From Candidatus Muiribacterium halophilum (lineage in GTDB: Bacteria > Muiribacteriota > Muiribacteriia > Muiribacteriales > Muiribacteriaceae), in NCBI GenBank assembly GCA_023228995.1, contig JALOAD010000009.1, positions 1-64,000 on the forward strand: DNA of 64,000 nt. The letters run 5' to 3'. How positions within the stretch are numbered: position 1 is the first letter of the stretch; each line of letters starts with the position of its first letter. Positions 17,562 to 27,341 of this stretch are shown one piece after another. The notes beneath the pieces were generated by a model. It was given only the letters and a program-made list of their open reading frames with translations. It had not been told where the DNA came from and searched no databases. A program made the translations under genes and the position numbers.

Positions 17562-19813
17562 CAAAGCTCTCCTTTATTTAAAAAAGCTAATACTGAGTTA
17601 ATAAATTCTTTTCTTTTTATCGGCTTTGGTATATATCCATTAAAGCCTGCTTTTAATATTTCTTTAAGTTCATCTTTCATTGCATAGGCAGTAAAAGCGA
17701 TAATAAAAGTTTTTTTAACTTTTCCTGTTTTTTCCATTTCTCGAATTTTTTTTAAAACTTCAAAACCATCCATTTCAGGCATTTGAATATCAAGTATTAT
17801 CAAATTATATTTATTTTTTGTCAATTTTTCAAGTCCTTCCTTCCCTGAACAGCATAAATCATTTGAAATGCCAATTTTTTTAAGATATGTTGATAAGAGA
17901 AATCTGTTTTCTTCCTGATCATCAATAACTAATATATTATAATTTAAAGCTTCATTTTTTATTTCTTCTTTGCTATCAAAAAGCCCAAGTTGAATATGTT
18001 TTTTACCTTTTTTATACAAAAATGTAAAGAAAAACTCTGAACCTTCTCCATAATTACTCTCAGCCCAAATTTTACCGCCCATTTTTTTAACTATCATACT
18101 GCTTATAGAAAGACCTAAACCAGTTCCACCGTATTTTCTAACAGTTGAATTATTTTCTTGAGCAAATGGTAAAAAAATAGCTTTAATCCTATCATTATTT
18201 ATACCTACTCCAGTGTCTTTAACAGATATTTGAATTTTATCATCAATTTCTATAACTTTAATTTTTATATAGCCTTTATCTGTAAATTTAACTGCATTAC
18301 CTATTAAATTAAATAATACCTGTCTTATTCTATAAGTATCACCTTTTATATACTCAGCAATATTTTCATCATATTCTAACATTAATTTTATGTGATTTTC
18401 ATTTGCTTTAAATTGAAAGATCTCGATTATATCTGCTACAAGTTCTTTTAAACTAAAATCTCTAAATTCAAGATCTAATTTGCCCGAATCAATCTTTGCA
18501 AGATCAAGAATATCATTTATAATTGCATAAAGATAATCACATGCTTTATTAAGTGTTTTTATATAATGACTTTGTTTTGGTGAAATATCAGTTTCTCCAA
18601 GAAGTTCAGTCATACCTATAATAGTATTTAGTGGAGTTCTTATTTCATGACTCATATTTGAAATAAATTTTATTTTATCCTGTGCTTTTTCTTCACTTTT
18701 TTCTCTTTGTCTTTCAAGTTTTTTTATATATTTTTTTCTGCCAGTAATATCTTGATATTGTAAAAAAATACTGTGTTTTTTATTATGGGATATATTAACT
18801 CTAGAAATATTTACATCAATATATATTTTGTTATTTTTAATTGTATTTATTAAATTATTTTGCAACAAAAAATTAAAATCTAATTCAATTTGAAGCGTTA
18901 AAATTTCACCTTTATCAATTAAATCATATTGTTTTTGAGATAAATTTATATAATCAAGAAGATTCCAGTCTTTTAAATCTTTTTTTTGATTAATTCCTAA
19001 TATATCCATTGCTTTTTTATTAATCTTTTCAATTTTTTTATTAATATTATATATTTCTTTACCTACTGGGGAATTTTCAAATACTTGTTTAAATTTATAT
19101 TCACTTTCAGAAAGTGCACTTAAAATATTTATCCAATTTGTCATATCAGAAGCAAATTCGATTACTTTACCGTTGTTTGTAACAATTGTCTCTAATGATA
19201 CAAAAAAATCATTATTATCTTTTTTTAAATATACAAGTTCACCTGTAAGATATTTTTGTTTTTTTACAATTTCAAACCTTTTTTTTGCAACTGATCTCAT
19301 CTCAATTGCAATAAATTCATTATAATCTTTTCCAATTACCTCTTTTTCATCAAAACCTGTAATTTCCAAATATTTTTTATTTACTTTAACTATTTTCCCA
19401 GTTTCCAAATCCCGAATTATAATAAGTTCTCTTGAATTATCGATTTGATCAAGTAAATATTCTCTAGCACAATTAATATTTTTATCTGCATACTCACTTA
19501 TAAGTTTGGATAATATAAGAATTATTCCGGGTAAATCTTTTTTTATAGAGTTTAATATACTATTTTTTGCACCTTTTATATTTATTATATTTTTATCAAT
19601 ATAAAAAACACAGTCTGATTTATCATTATAAGAATTTTGAATTTTATAACTATTTTCATTTGAATATAAATCTGATTGATTACTAATTTCAGAAACTTCA
19701 TAACTATGAGCTTCTAAATATTTGGTTATTATATCAATTATATTAAATATGTTATTTTTTGATTCTATTATAGCTAAACATAAATTTAAATTGAGATTTT
19801 CTATTATTTTCAC
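17561..19813 (-). CDS. Cytoplasmic PAS-PAS hybrid histidine kinase with receiver
   Basis: A 750-residue hybrid sensor kinase without membrane segments. An unassigned N-terminal domain (1-115) is followed by two PAS domains (about 122-225 and 237-360), a HisKA domain with phospho-His389 in SHEIRTPLN, an ATPase domain (DTGVGI near 533, then GGTGLGLSI near 562), and a receiver (about 626-745) with phospho-Asp675 in LDIQMPEMDG and Lys in YIPKPI. No output domain is present, so phosphate must pass to another protein or the receiver acts by interaction. The gene is directly upstream of the ROK kinase and shares a stop/start with it. Confidence 0.93.
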   Translation of the reverse strand: MKIIENLNLNLCLAIIESKNNIFNIIDIITKYLEAHSYEVSEISNQSDLYSNENSYKIQNSYNDKSDCVFYIDKNIINIKGAKNSILNSIKKDLPGIILILSKLISEYADKNINCAREYLLDQIDNSRELIIIRDLETGKIVKVNKKYLEITGFDEKEVIGKDYNEFIAIEMRSVAKKRFEIVKKQKYLTGELVYLKKDNNDFFVSLETIVTNNGKVIEFASDMTNWINILSALSESEYKFKQVFENSPVGKEIYNINKKIEKINKKAMDILGINQKKDLKDWNLLDYINLSQKQYDLIDKGEILTLQIELDFNFLLQNNLINTIKNNKIYIDVNISRVNISHNKKHSIFLQYQDITGRKKYIKKLERQREKSEEKAQDKIKFISNMSHEIRTPLNTIIGMTELLGETDISPKQSHYIKTLNKACDYLYAIINDILDLAKIDSGKLDLEFRDFSLKELVADIIEIFQFKANENHIKLMLEYDENIAEYIKGDTYRIRQVLFNLIGNAVKFTDKGYIKIKVIEIDDKIQISVKDTGVGINNDRIKAIFLPFAQENNSTVRKYGGTGLGLSISSMIVKKMGGKIWAESNYGEGSEFFFTFLYKKGKKHIQLGLFDSKEEIKNEALNYNILVIDDQEENRFLLSTYLKKIGISNDLCCSGKEGLEKLTKNKYNLIILDIQMPEMDGFEVLKKIREMEKTGKVKKTFIIAFTAYAMKDELKEILKAGFNGYIPKPIKRKEFINSVLAFLNKGEL

Positions 19814-19892
19814 TTATGTTTTCCTATTAGTTAGATAATACATATATATTAGTATAACTATAAAATATTAAAAAATCAAATAGAATAAAAAA

Positions 19893-19990
19893 AGGTAAGA
19901 GAGTTTAAGGAGTTGAGTGTTAAAAACCTCACTAAAAAGCAATAATTTTTTTCACTGCTTTTAACTCTTTAACCCTCTAACCCTTGAACA
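19893..19990. repeat. Intergenic inverted-arm repeat
   Basis: The left arm GAGTTTAAGGAGTTGAGTGT is complementary in pattern to the right arm AACTCTTTAACCCTCTAAC. Between them is a weak AAAAGCA/TGCTTTT hairpin. A larger version with the same arms is at 26029-26227, and single arms occur near 41264 and 52600. It lies between the sensor kinase start and the next gene's 3' end. Confidence 0.55.
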
Positions 19991-20000
19991 TTTAGACTCT

Positions 20001-20570
20001 TTATTTTTTTCTCTTTTTTAATAAAAAATTTATTCCATCTAATATTAATGTAAATATATAAATAACACCTAAGTTAATACTATATGCAAAAAAAAGCCAT
20101 TGAATAGGACTTTTCCATTTTACAATTATTGATATTGTATTTGTAATTGCGATTGTAAACATAAGTACAAAACCAACTAAAAAAAAGGAACCTAAACCTG
20201 GTCTTGTTTTTAAAAAAATATCTTTTATATCTATTTTGCCTTTATATTGCTTTGAAGTATCAATTATACCATATATATATTTAGAATAAATAATCTCAAG
20301 AACCCACATAACAATCACAAAATAAACTGCAAAATAAAGTGCTTGAGTTAATCCAGCATTTTGTTTATAAAAAACACTCATAAATCCTGAACCAACAGCA
20401 ATAAATACACACCACATTATATGAAATATTCTATTTGCTTTTTTTATACTTTTAATTAAACCATTATCAACTTCAAAAGCTCTTGTATCTTTAAGACTAT
20501 GAACATAATAATCTTTGTTTTTTATCTTTGTAAACAAAAACCTTCTAAAAATATTTTCAAAAACATACAT
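20001..20570 (-). CDS. Membrane protein of unknown function
   Basis: A 189-residue protein with four predicted membrane helices (near residues 47-67, 76-95, 128-148 and 155-178) and a basic C-terminal tail, LLKKRKK. The start ATG at 20570 has AAGGAGATT upstream. It follows the ABC exporter pair by 18 bp in the same direction and is probably the third gene of that operon, so it may assist or be co-regulated with the exporter. I do not recognise the family. Confidence 0.65.
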   Translation of the reverse strand: MYVFENIFRRFLFTKIKNKDYYVHSLKDTRAFEVDNGLIKSIKKANRIFHIMWCVFIAVGSGFMSVFYKQNAGLTQALYFAVYFVIVMWVLEIIYSKYIYGIIDTSKQYKGKIDIKDIFLKTRPGLGSFFLVGFVLMFTIAITNTISIIVKWKSPIQWLFFAYSINLGVIYIFTLILDGINFLLKKRKK

Positions 20571-20588
20571 AAAATCTCCTTTTGAACT

Positions 20589-22379
20589 TTAATTCTCGCT
20601 ATATAACTCTTTATATATAGGACTTTTTTTTATAAGTTCATTGTGTTTTCCAAATGCTTCTATTTTTCCATTGTTTAAAACAATTATTTTATCAGCCATT
20701 AATGCAGTCGACATTCTATGAGTGACAATTATACAGGTAATATCTTTATGTTCTTTTTCAAGTTGTTGCCAAAACATTTTTTCATTTTCAGCATCTAAAG
20801 CAGAAGTTATATCATCCATAAGAATAATATCAGGATATCCGCTTAATGCTCGGGCTATAGATAATCTTTGTCTCTGACCTCCAGAAAGTCCAATTCCTTT
20901 TTGACCAAGTTTTTCTTCATATTTTTTATCAAGTTTATCAATTTCTTCATGAAGCTGTGACATCTTGGAATTTCTAATTATTATTTCTTCTGATATATTT
21001 CTCCAAAAATCTATATTACTCCAAATGCTTTCTGAAAATATAAGTGGTTCTTGCTGAATATATCCGATTTTTTTAAGATAACTATTTCTTGATATATTTT
21101 CAACTGGAATATTATTAATTAATATTTTCCCTTTATCATGTATATAAATTCCCGAAAAAACATTAAGTAAAGTAGTTTTTCCAGAACCAATTCTTCCTAT
21201 AATAGCAATTTTTTCTCCACCATTTATTTTAAAACTAATATTTTTCAAACTAAATGGTTCTTTACTATTATAGTCTTTATTTTCAAATTTAAAACTTACA
21301 TTTTCAAATACTATATTTTGAATTTTATCCTCAAGCTCGACTTTTGTAGATTCATCTTCTATATCATACATATAATCATCAATTTCATCTAATCTATCAA
21401 TAACTGTAAATGCTTGACTTCCTGTTACAAAAAATTGAGGAATATCAATCAGTGGAAATATAATCATACCTAAATATGTATAAAATGCAAAATAAGTTCC
21501 AACCGTTATATCTCCATTTATAACCTTTATTCCACCATAAAATAAAACTGCAACTTGAGCAATATGTATTATTACAGTAAAAAATACATGAAATAATCCC
21601 ATTATTTTAACAGCTTCAACTTCAATATCAAATCTTTCTTCTAAAACTTTTTTAAATTTTTCTTTTTGAAACAATTCTGCACTAAAAGATTTTACAATTT
21701 TAATTCCTGAAAATGCAGATTCTAAAAAATCATTTGTAATTGAAACTCTTTTTCTAGTTTCTGAAAATATCGCTCTTATTTTTTTTTCTAATATAAAAAA
21801 AACTCCAACTACAAAAGGTACTGGTATTATAGAAATTAGAGTTAATTTATAATCAAGTGAAAACATAATTGCAACACAAAAAATTACAATACATAGTGAA
21901 TTAAATGCTCTAAAAAATCCAGAACACATAAACCAGGGAATACCTGGTGGATGAGATTTTATATCGGTTGTTATTCTTGTTGTTACATCTCCTGTTCTAA
22001 ATTTCATAAAAAATGGATGTTGTTTTTGTAATAATTTTTTAAAATATATATTTCTAAGAAGCATTTCGAATTTAAGATTAAGTTTTCCTCTATAATAAGG
22101 ATAAAGATTCGCTATTATCATTCCTAATGCAAAAAGTAAAAGTATTCCTGTAATATTATATTTAAGTTGATTTAGAGAATTTACATTAATTAAATCTTTA
22201 TTATTAAAAAACTCAACAATTCTATCTAAAATAGATTTAAATACTAGCGGATACAAAGAAGTTACAGCTGTTGATAGTATAGTAAAAAGAAAAAGCATTA
22301 CTGCGTAACCTTTAAATTCTTTATAATGATTTAAAATCCATTTATAATAATAAAAAATATTTTTCTTTCTAGTATTCAA
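20589..22379 (-). CDS. ABC exporter half-transporter, degenerate ATPase site partner
   Basis: A 596-residue half-transporter: six membrane helices (1-320) and a nucleotide-binding domain (350-590). Walker A is GRIGSGKTT (395-403) and the signature is canonical LSGGQ (498-502). The Walker B motif is ILMDD, with Asp523 where the catalytic Glu should be. This is the pattern of asymmetric heterodimeric exporters such as TM287/288. The start is TTG at 22379, overlapping the TGA of the upstream half by 4 bp (TTGA). Its partner is that upstream gene. The exported compound (drug, lipid or peptide) is not visible. Confidence 0.9.
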   Translation of the reverse strand: MNTRKKNIFYYYKWILNHYKEFKGYAVMLFLFTILSTAVTSLYPLVFKSILDRIVEFFNNKDLINVNSLNQLKYNITGILLLFALGMIIANLYPYYRGKLNLKFEMLLRNIYFKKLLQKQHPFFMKFRTGDVTTRITTDIKSHPPGIPWFMCSGFFRAFNSLCIVIFCVAIMFSLDYKLTLISIIPVPFVVGVFFILEKKIRAIFSETRKRVSITNDFLESAFSGIKIVKSFSAELFQKEKFKKVLEERFDIEVEAVKIMGLFHVFFTVIIHIAQVAVLFYGGIKVINGDITVGTYFAFYTYLGMIIFPLIDIPQFFVTGSQAFTVIDRLDEIDDYMYDIEDESTKVELEDKIQNIVFENVSFKFENKDYNSKEPFSLKNISFKINGGEKIAIIGRIGSGKTTLLNVFSGIYIHDKGKILINNIPVENISRNSYLKKIGYIQQEPLIFSESIWSNIDFWRNISEEIIIRNSKMSQLHEEIDKLDKKYEEKLGQKGIGLSGGQRQRLSIARALSGYPDIILMDDITSALDAENEKMFWQQLEKEHKDITCIIVTHRMSTALMADKIIVLNNGKIEAFGKHNELIKKSPIYKELYSEN

Positions 22380-24124
22380 TTGTTTTCCTTCAATGGTTTT
22401 GTTTTTTGAATATTATACAGTTTTGAATACAAACCATTGTTTTTTATAAGTTTAGAATGATTTCCAGCTTCCACAATATTTCCATTTTCCATTACAATTA
22501 TTCTATCAGAATTTTCAATAGTAGATAATCTATGAGCAATTATTATAGATGTTCTATCTTTAATTAATTTAAAAAGAGCTTGTTGAATATATTTTTCAGT
22601 AATTGTATCAATACTTGAAGTAGCTTCATCAAGTATAAGAATATCAGGATTTCTAACAAAAGCTCTGGTAAACGAAATTAATTGCCTTTCTCCCATAGAA
22701 AGATTTTTACCATCTTCTGAAAGTTCTGTATAAAAACCTTTTTCAAGTTTTTCTATAAATTCAATTGAACCTAATTCTATTGCAGCTTGAATAACTCTTT
22801 CATCTTTAATTTCATCATTAAAAGCTTTTAGATTTTCCATTATAGTGCCAGGAAATAAATTAACTTCCTGTAAAACTAAAGCAATTTTTTCTCTAAGACC
22901 TAATATTGATATATTTTTTATATTGACATTATCAATATATATATCTCCATTATTACAATCATAAAATCGTAATAATAAATTTATTAAAGTAGTCTTTCCA
23001 GAACCTGATGGTCCAATTACAGCAATTTGCTCACCTTTTTTTATTTCAAGCGAAAAATCTTTTAAAATATAATCATTTTCATATTTAAAAGAAATATTAT
23101 CAAATAAAATTTTATCTTTAAGTTGTATTTTTTCATAATTAAAATCAATATCTTTAACATCTGTTTTTGTATCAAGCACATCAAATATCCTTTCACATGC
23201 GCCTAGTGATACATTAATCTGATTAACAACCATCATAAGATTTCTCATAGGCCAAAAAAACTGTCTCATAAGCTCACCAAACATTATTAAAGTTCCAACA
23301 GTCATGGTCCCGTTATAAATACCATTTATCCCATACCAAAGAATAAGAATCATAGATGCACTTTCAGAAAAAAAGGAAAAAAAAGACCAAAAAACAAAAT
23401 TATCATAAAACATAGCTTTGTTTTCAAGATTAAACTTTTTTTGACTATATTCTTCTAGTTTATTATAAACTTTATCCTGAGCTAAAAAAAGCTGTATAAG
23501 AGGAATTCCTCTAACATATTCAGCAATATAACCAGATATTTCACTATTTTTTTTACGAACATTTATCCAAATTTTTCTAAGTAAAGTCAAATAATAATAA
23601 AAAACTACAAATATAAAAGGAAGGGAAAGAAAAATTATAGCTCCTAAATACGGTTGTTCATAAGTTATTATACAAAGAATACCTATAAGTACAATTACAC
23701 TTGAAAACAGCATTATAGCAGAATTTGTAAAAATAACTTTTAATTGTTCAACATCACTTTCAACTCTTGACATAAGTTTACCAGATTGATTTTTATCAAA
23801 AAACGACATACCAAGGGTCATTATATGTGAAAAAACTCTATTTTTAACACTATTTACAACTCTTATACCAAGTTTTGAAGTAATTAAAACCTGAATATAT
23901 GACGTTATTGCTCCTAAAATTAAAAATAATAAAAACATTCCTGAATAAAAAAATATAATATCACGATTTCCGCCAACAATTGCATTATCAATAATTTTCC
24001 TCATAAAATAAGGTCTGCCAAGCTGAAACACAGTAACAAAAAGTACAGTTATAATTGAATAAAAAAAACTTAACTTTTCTTCCTTAAAATACGGAAATAA
24101 TCTATAAAGTAAACTTTTTTTCAT
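22376..24124 (-). CDS. ABC exporter half-transporter, catalytic partner
   Basis: A 582-residue half-transporter with six membrane helices and one nucleotide-binding domain. Walker A is GPSGSGKTT (about 371-379). Walker B ILILDE carries the catalytic Glu500. The signature is LSMGE (475-479) in place of LSGGQ. Combined with the neighbour, one composite site has Glu plus LSGGQ and the other has Asp plus LSMGE, as expected for an asymmetric heterodimer. I use the ATG at 24124, with GGAG upstream within ATGGAGTATTTTTATATG, rather than the one at 24139. Confidence 0.9.
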   Translation of the reverse strand: MKKSLLYRLFPYFKEEKLSFFYSIITVLFVTVFQLGRPYFMRKIIDNAIVGGNRDIIFFYSGMFLLFLILGAITSYIQVLITSKLGIRVVNSVKNRVFSHIMTLGMSFFDKNQSGKLMSRVESDVEQLKVIFTNSAIMLFSSVIVLIGILCIITYEQPYLGAIIFLSLPFIFVVFYYYLTLLRKIWINVRKKNSEISGYIAEYVRGIPLIQLFLAQDKVYNKLEEYSQKKFNLENKAMFYDNFVFWSFFSFFSESASMILILWYGINGIYNGTMTVGTLIMFGELMRQFFWPMRNLMMVVNQINVSLGACERIFDVLDTKTDVKDIDFNYEKIQLKDKILFDNISFKYENDYILKDFSLEIKKGEQIAVIGPSGSGKTTLINLLLRFYDCNNGDIYIDNVNIKNISILGLREKIALVLQEVNLFPGTIMENLKAFNDEIKDERVIQAAIELGSIEFIEKLEKGFYTELSEDGKNLSMGERQLISFTRAFVRNPDILILDEATSSIDTITEKYIQQALFKLIKDRTSIIIAHRLSTIENSDRIIVMENGNIVEAGNHSKLIKNNGLYSKLYNIQKTKPLKENN

Positions 24125-24256
24125 ATAAAAATACTCCATAATAAATAAACATAGGACATATTAACAAAAAAACTTTAAAATTACCAAATTGATAAAAAAC
24201 ACCTAGCAATTGACAAGACAATATAGTACAACAATTAAAGGTGTTAGTTTTTAAAT

Positions 24257-24287
24257 AAAAAAAGCCCTGAATACTCAGGGCTTTTTT
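24257..24287 (-). terminator. Intrinsic terminator
   Basis: AAAAAGCCCTGA and TCAGGGCTTTTTT form a long stem with a 4-nt loop. It is 20 bp beyond the stop of the second clostripain-family gene and ends that transcript before the ABC exporter operon. Confidence 0.9.
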
Positions 24288-24307
24288 GCATTTACTATAA
24301 ATAAAAC

Positions 24308-25780
24308 TTAATCAATTTTTTCTAAAACAACAGCAAGTTCAGGGTGTTCTTCCATAGCTTGTATAAGTTTTTCATAAGCTTGGTTTTCACCAACAGCTCT
24401 ATTGAAAGTAATAAGTTTTGCAGCATTTGCAGCAAGTGCATCTATTTCGGCATATTTTTCAGCTTCTGGCATATTTTTACCAAATATATCAATCAAAGCA
24501 CCAATAATACCAATAACAGTTTCAACTGTACTGTTTTCACTACCTTCAGAAACTGTTTCATCTGAAGAATTAGCATAAGAATTACTTTTGTAATATCTAT
24601 TTAACATTTCATCCCAACCAGTGTTTTTTGCAAATTCAGTTTTTACATAATGGGATTTATACTGATTTTTTTGAGGAGCATAAATTGCAATACCATGAGA
24701 ATCTTTCATTTTAGTTCCCTGATATTTAGACATAATAACTGCACTTTTAACTGCTCTCATAACATTTGCAGATTTAGCTTTTACTTCTCTATTAGAAGTC
24801 TTAGCTGCTAACAATTCACAAAAGTTATAAAGATCTTTATAAAAATCATATTCATATTTTTGTGCATTACTCATTGCATGAGCAACTGTTTCACCTTCTG
24901 TATCCATATTCTGATATAAAACTGCTGATAACTGATCAACAGCATTTACAACAGCATCAGTCTTTGAAAGATCAACGCTTGACTGAGTTATAGCTGGAGG
25001 GCCATACCAAGAACTTGTAGTTTTGTATGAAGCCATATATTCTTCAACAATTCTTTTTGTAAAAGAAGAACTTGAAATTGAAGGATTTGAAGTTACTGCT
25101 TTTAATATTGGAGTATAAGGCCATCCATCTCCAGGCTCAGTTTCTTCAGATGCAATCATATATTTAATATAATCAGACTGCTGTGCTGCAATTTCTATCA
25201 TACCCATAAGACATGCATCAAAAGCTACAATATCCATTTTTCTGCCAAGTTTTGTATACATACCTTCAGCAATTTGTTTCATACCAACTGAATCAATATG
25301 ATTACCTGATTCATCATCATAAGAAATACCTTTAACTAATGCTTCAGGTTGTGTATTTTCTTTAAGCCAACCTGCACCATGATTCCAATAAACAAACATA
25401 TATCTTTTAGCTGGATAATTATCAACTGTCCAGTTAAAAAATCTTATTGCTTCTCTATAAGAACCCATATCTACTTCACCAAGTTCTTTTACAACTGGAG
25501 AAGTAATTTTATTAAAATCATTGTCTTTTTGAATATGTAATATTTTTGTATTAGTCCAGTCTCCATTGGATTTATCATAACCTTTTGCTCGGTCAAACTG
25601 TACAATTATATCAACATTATCTGTAGAACCTATTTTTTCCATTTCATTAACATCTTTAATACCAGCACTTTCAAGATTGTTGTCACCATTTAAAAACACC
25701 ATTATAGTCCATTCTTTTTGTGCATGTGTCATGGTTGCCAACAAGAAAAACACTGATAATAGCACTAATGTTTTCTTCAT
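24308..25780 (-). CDS. Exported clostripain-family (C11) cysteine peptidase, second copy
   Basis: A 490-residue exported C11 peptidase, paralogous to the one at 257-1729. The signal peptide ends near residue 20 (THAQ). The core begins EWTIMVFLNGDNNLE. Catalytic His134 is in YWNHGAG and Cys190 in AFDACLMGM, followed by EPGDGWPY. The C-terminal ~90 residues are helical and not part of the core. The start ATG has AGGAGG at ideal spacing. It is monocistronic with a strong terminator. The two copies differ enough to have different substrates. Confidence 0.92.
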   Translation of the reverse strand: MKKTLVLLSVFFLLATMTHAQKEWTIMVFLNGDNNLESAGIKDVNEMEKIGSTDNVDIIVQFDRAKGYDKSNGDWTNTKILHIQKDNDFNKITSPVVKELGEVDMGSYREAIRFFNWTVDNYPAKRYMFVYWNHGAGWLKENTQPEALVKGISYDDESGNHIDSVGMKQIAEGMYTKLGRKMDIVAFDACLMGMIEIAAQQSDYIKYMIASEETEPGDGWPYTPILKAVTSNPSISSSSFTKRIVEEYMASYKTTSSWYGPPAITQSSVDLSKTDAVVNAVDQLSAVLYQNMDTEGETVAHAMSNAQKYEYDFYKDLYNFCELLAAKTSNREVKAKSANVMRAVKSAVIMSKYQGTKMKDSHGIAIYAPQKNQYKSHYVKTEFAKNTGWDEMLNRYYKSNSYANSSDETVSEGSENSTVETVIGIIGALIDIFGKNMPEAEKYAEIDALAANAAKLITFNRAVGENQAYEKLIQAMEEHPELAVVLEKID

Positions 25781-25869
25781 ACTTCCTCCTGTAATTTTAT
25801 GTTACTATAATTTTAACTGTTTTTTTGTAAAAAATCTATTAGTTTTTTAAGAAGCAATTAAATAATAAA

Positions 25870-26228
25870 TAAATGGAAAAACTAAACCCGGTGAAGTGGT
25901 GAATAGTGAAATAGTGAAGTGGGAGAAACAGGAAAGTCAGGAATTCCGGGTTCATGTATGCTTGAAGAATAATTAAAAAACGAGATCCCGGCTAAGAATC
26001 ACACCGGGATGATAAAAATAAAAAAAGTTAAGGAGTTGAGTGTTAAAAGCGAAAAATCAGTTTACTTTATATACTTACTAAAACTATTTAACTAAAATGT
26101 GACTTTGTTTTTTTGTCACTAATGTCATAAAATGACATGTCACGCTCTATTAGTCACAGCTTTTTGTACTTTGCTTTTCCTATTTCACGCTCTCACCCTC
26201 AACCCTCAACTCTTTAACCCTTTAACTT
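25870..26228. repeat. Composite intergenic repeat island
   Basis: No gene is visible between 25781 and 26228. In order: octamer-like GTGAATAGTGAAATAGTGAA direct repeats inside an AACCCGG/CCGGGTT hairpin; a CCCGGCTAAGAATCACACCGGG hairpin shortened at its ends; a GTTAAGGAGTTGAGTGTTAA arm; a palindrome around TGACATGTCA; and closing CTCTTTAACCCTTTAAC arms touching the stop codon of the next gene. The same words recur at about 19893, 32396-32640, 52590-52670 and 56800-56970. Confidence 0.7.
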
Positions 26229-27341
26229 TTACTTAATTTTAAGCACTTTCACCGGACATACTGTTGTGCAATATCCACAACCTAAACAAATTGCTTCATC
26301 ATAAACTGGAATTTTACCATTTTCAGATTGAGTCATAGTAATTGCTCCATGCATACAACTTTTTTCACATTTTCCGCATGATATACATTTTTTTTCATCA
26401 ATAAGTTCTGGAACAACAACATTATATCTTATGGTTTTTTTCTTTTGCATTTTATTAAAATAAAGATCTTTAACATCATTTACTGAATCATAACCGTGTT
26501 TATCAAGCCAATCACTCATTTCTTGTGCAATTCTGCCATAAGCTTTATGACCTTCTTTAATAACTATAGAACAAATTTGAACAGCTGAAGCTCCAGCCAT
26601 CATAAATTTGATAGCATCTTCTCCAGTCTCAATTCCACCTACACCAAATATAGGTTTATTAAATACTTGTCTTATTTCATAAACACATCTTAATGCTAAT
26701 GGCATAATAGCTTTTCCTGACATCCATCCAAAACCATTTTCACTATCTAAAAAAGGAGTTACATCTTCAGGATCAAAATCAAGTGCAGGGCCTAATGAAT
26801 TAACAGCTACAAGAGCATCAATATAAGGATCTATAGCTTTTACGAGCTCAGCAATATCAGGCACATTAGGGCTTATCTTAGCTATTACAGGTAAATTTGT
26901 TCCTTGTTTAAGTGCTTTTGCACTTTCAACAACAGGAGTTATATCTTTACCAAGATAATGTATTGAAAATTCAATCGCATCAACATAACCAGTTTTAGCA
27001 ATTTCAGGTCCTAATTTTGCAAGATCATCTTTTCCATATCCAACACTTGCAATAAGAGGAAGTCCAGTTGATTTTGCTTTTTTATATTCAGTTGCAACAA
27101 ATTTTTCCCAAGGTTCTTCTGACCATAATTCAGCATTTAAAAGTCCACCAGCAACTGTTTTTGCAATATTTGGATGAGGAACTTTTGCAGGTATTACAGA
27201 AACTGTTTTTGCAACAATACCACCAGCTCCATTTTTTGCTGCTAAAATCATTCTATCACCATCCCATACATTTGGACCTGCCGCAGGCATTACAGGATTT
27301 TTAAATTTCATTCCTAAAATTTCAACTTTTAAATCAGCCAT
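26229..27341 (-). CDS. PreA/DHOD-family flavoprotein with two [4Fe-4S] clusters
   Basis: A 370-residue protein: a dihydroorotate dehydrogenase-type FMN barrel (1-305), then a two-cluster ferredoxin domain (CISCGKCEKSC and CLGCGYCTTVC). PreA-like proteins use this layout to pass electrons to or from pyrimidines. However, the catalytic N-x-S-C-P motif is replaced by F-S-I-H-Y (residues 125-129), with Ile127 where the general acid Cys should be. A different substrate is therefore likely. The start ATG shares a base with the stop of the FeS subunit gene (TAATG). It ends the molybdenum hydroxylase operon and probably reacts with the hydroxylase product or its electrons. Confidence 0.85.
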   Translation of the reverse strand: MADLKVEILGMKFKNPVMPAAGPNVWDGDRMILAAKNGAGGIVAKTVSVIPAKVPHPNIAKTVAGGLLNAELWSEEPWEKFVATEYKKAKSTGLPLIASVGYGKDDLAKLGPEIAKTGYVDAIEFSIHYLGKDITPVVESAKALKQGTNLPVIAKISPNVPDIAELVKAIDPYIDALVAVNSLGPALDFDPEDVTPFLDSENGFGWMSGKAIMPLALRCVYEIRQVFNKPIFGVGGIETGEDAIKFMMAGASAVQICSIVIKEGHKAYGRIAQEMSDWLDKHGYDSVNDVKDLYFNKMQKKKTIRYNVVVPELIDEKKCISCGKCEKSCMHGAITMTQSENGKIPVYDEAICLGCGYCTTVCPVKVLKIK

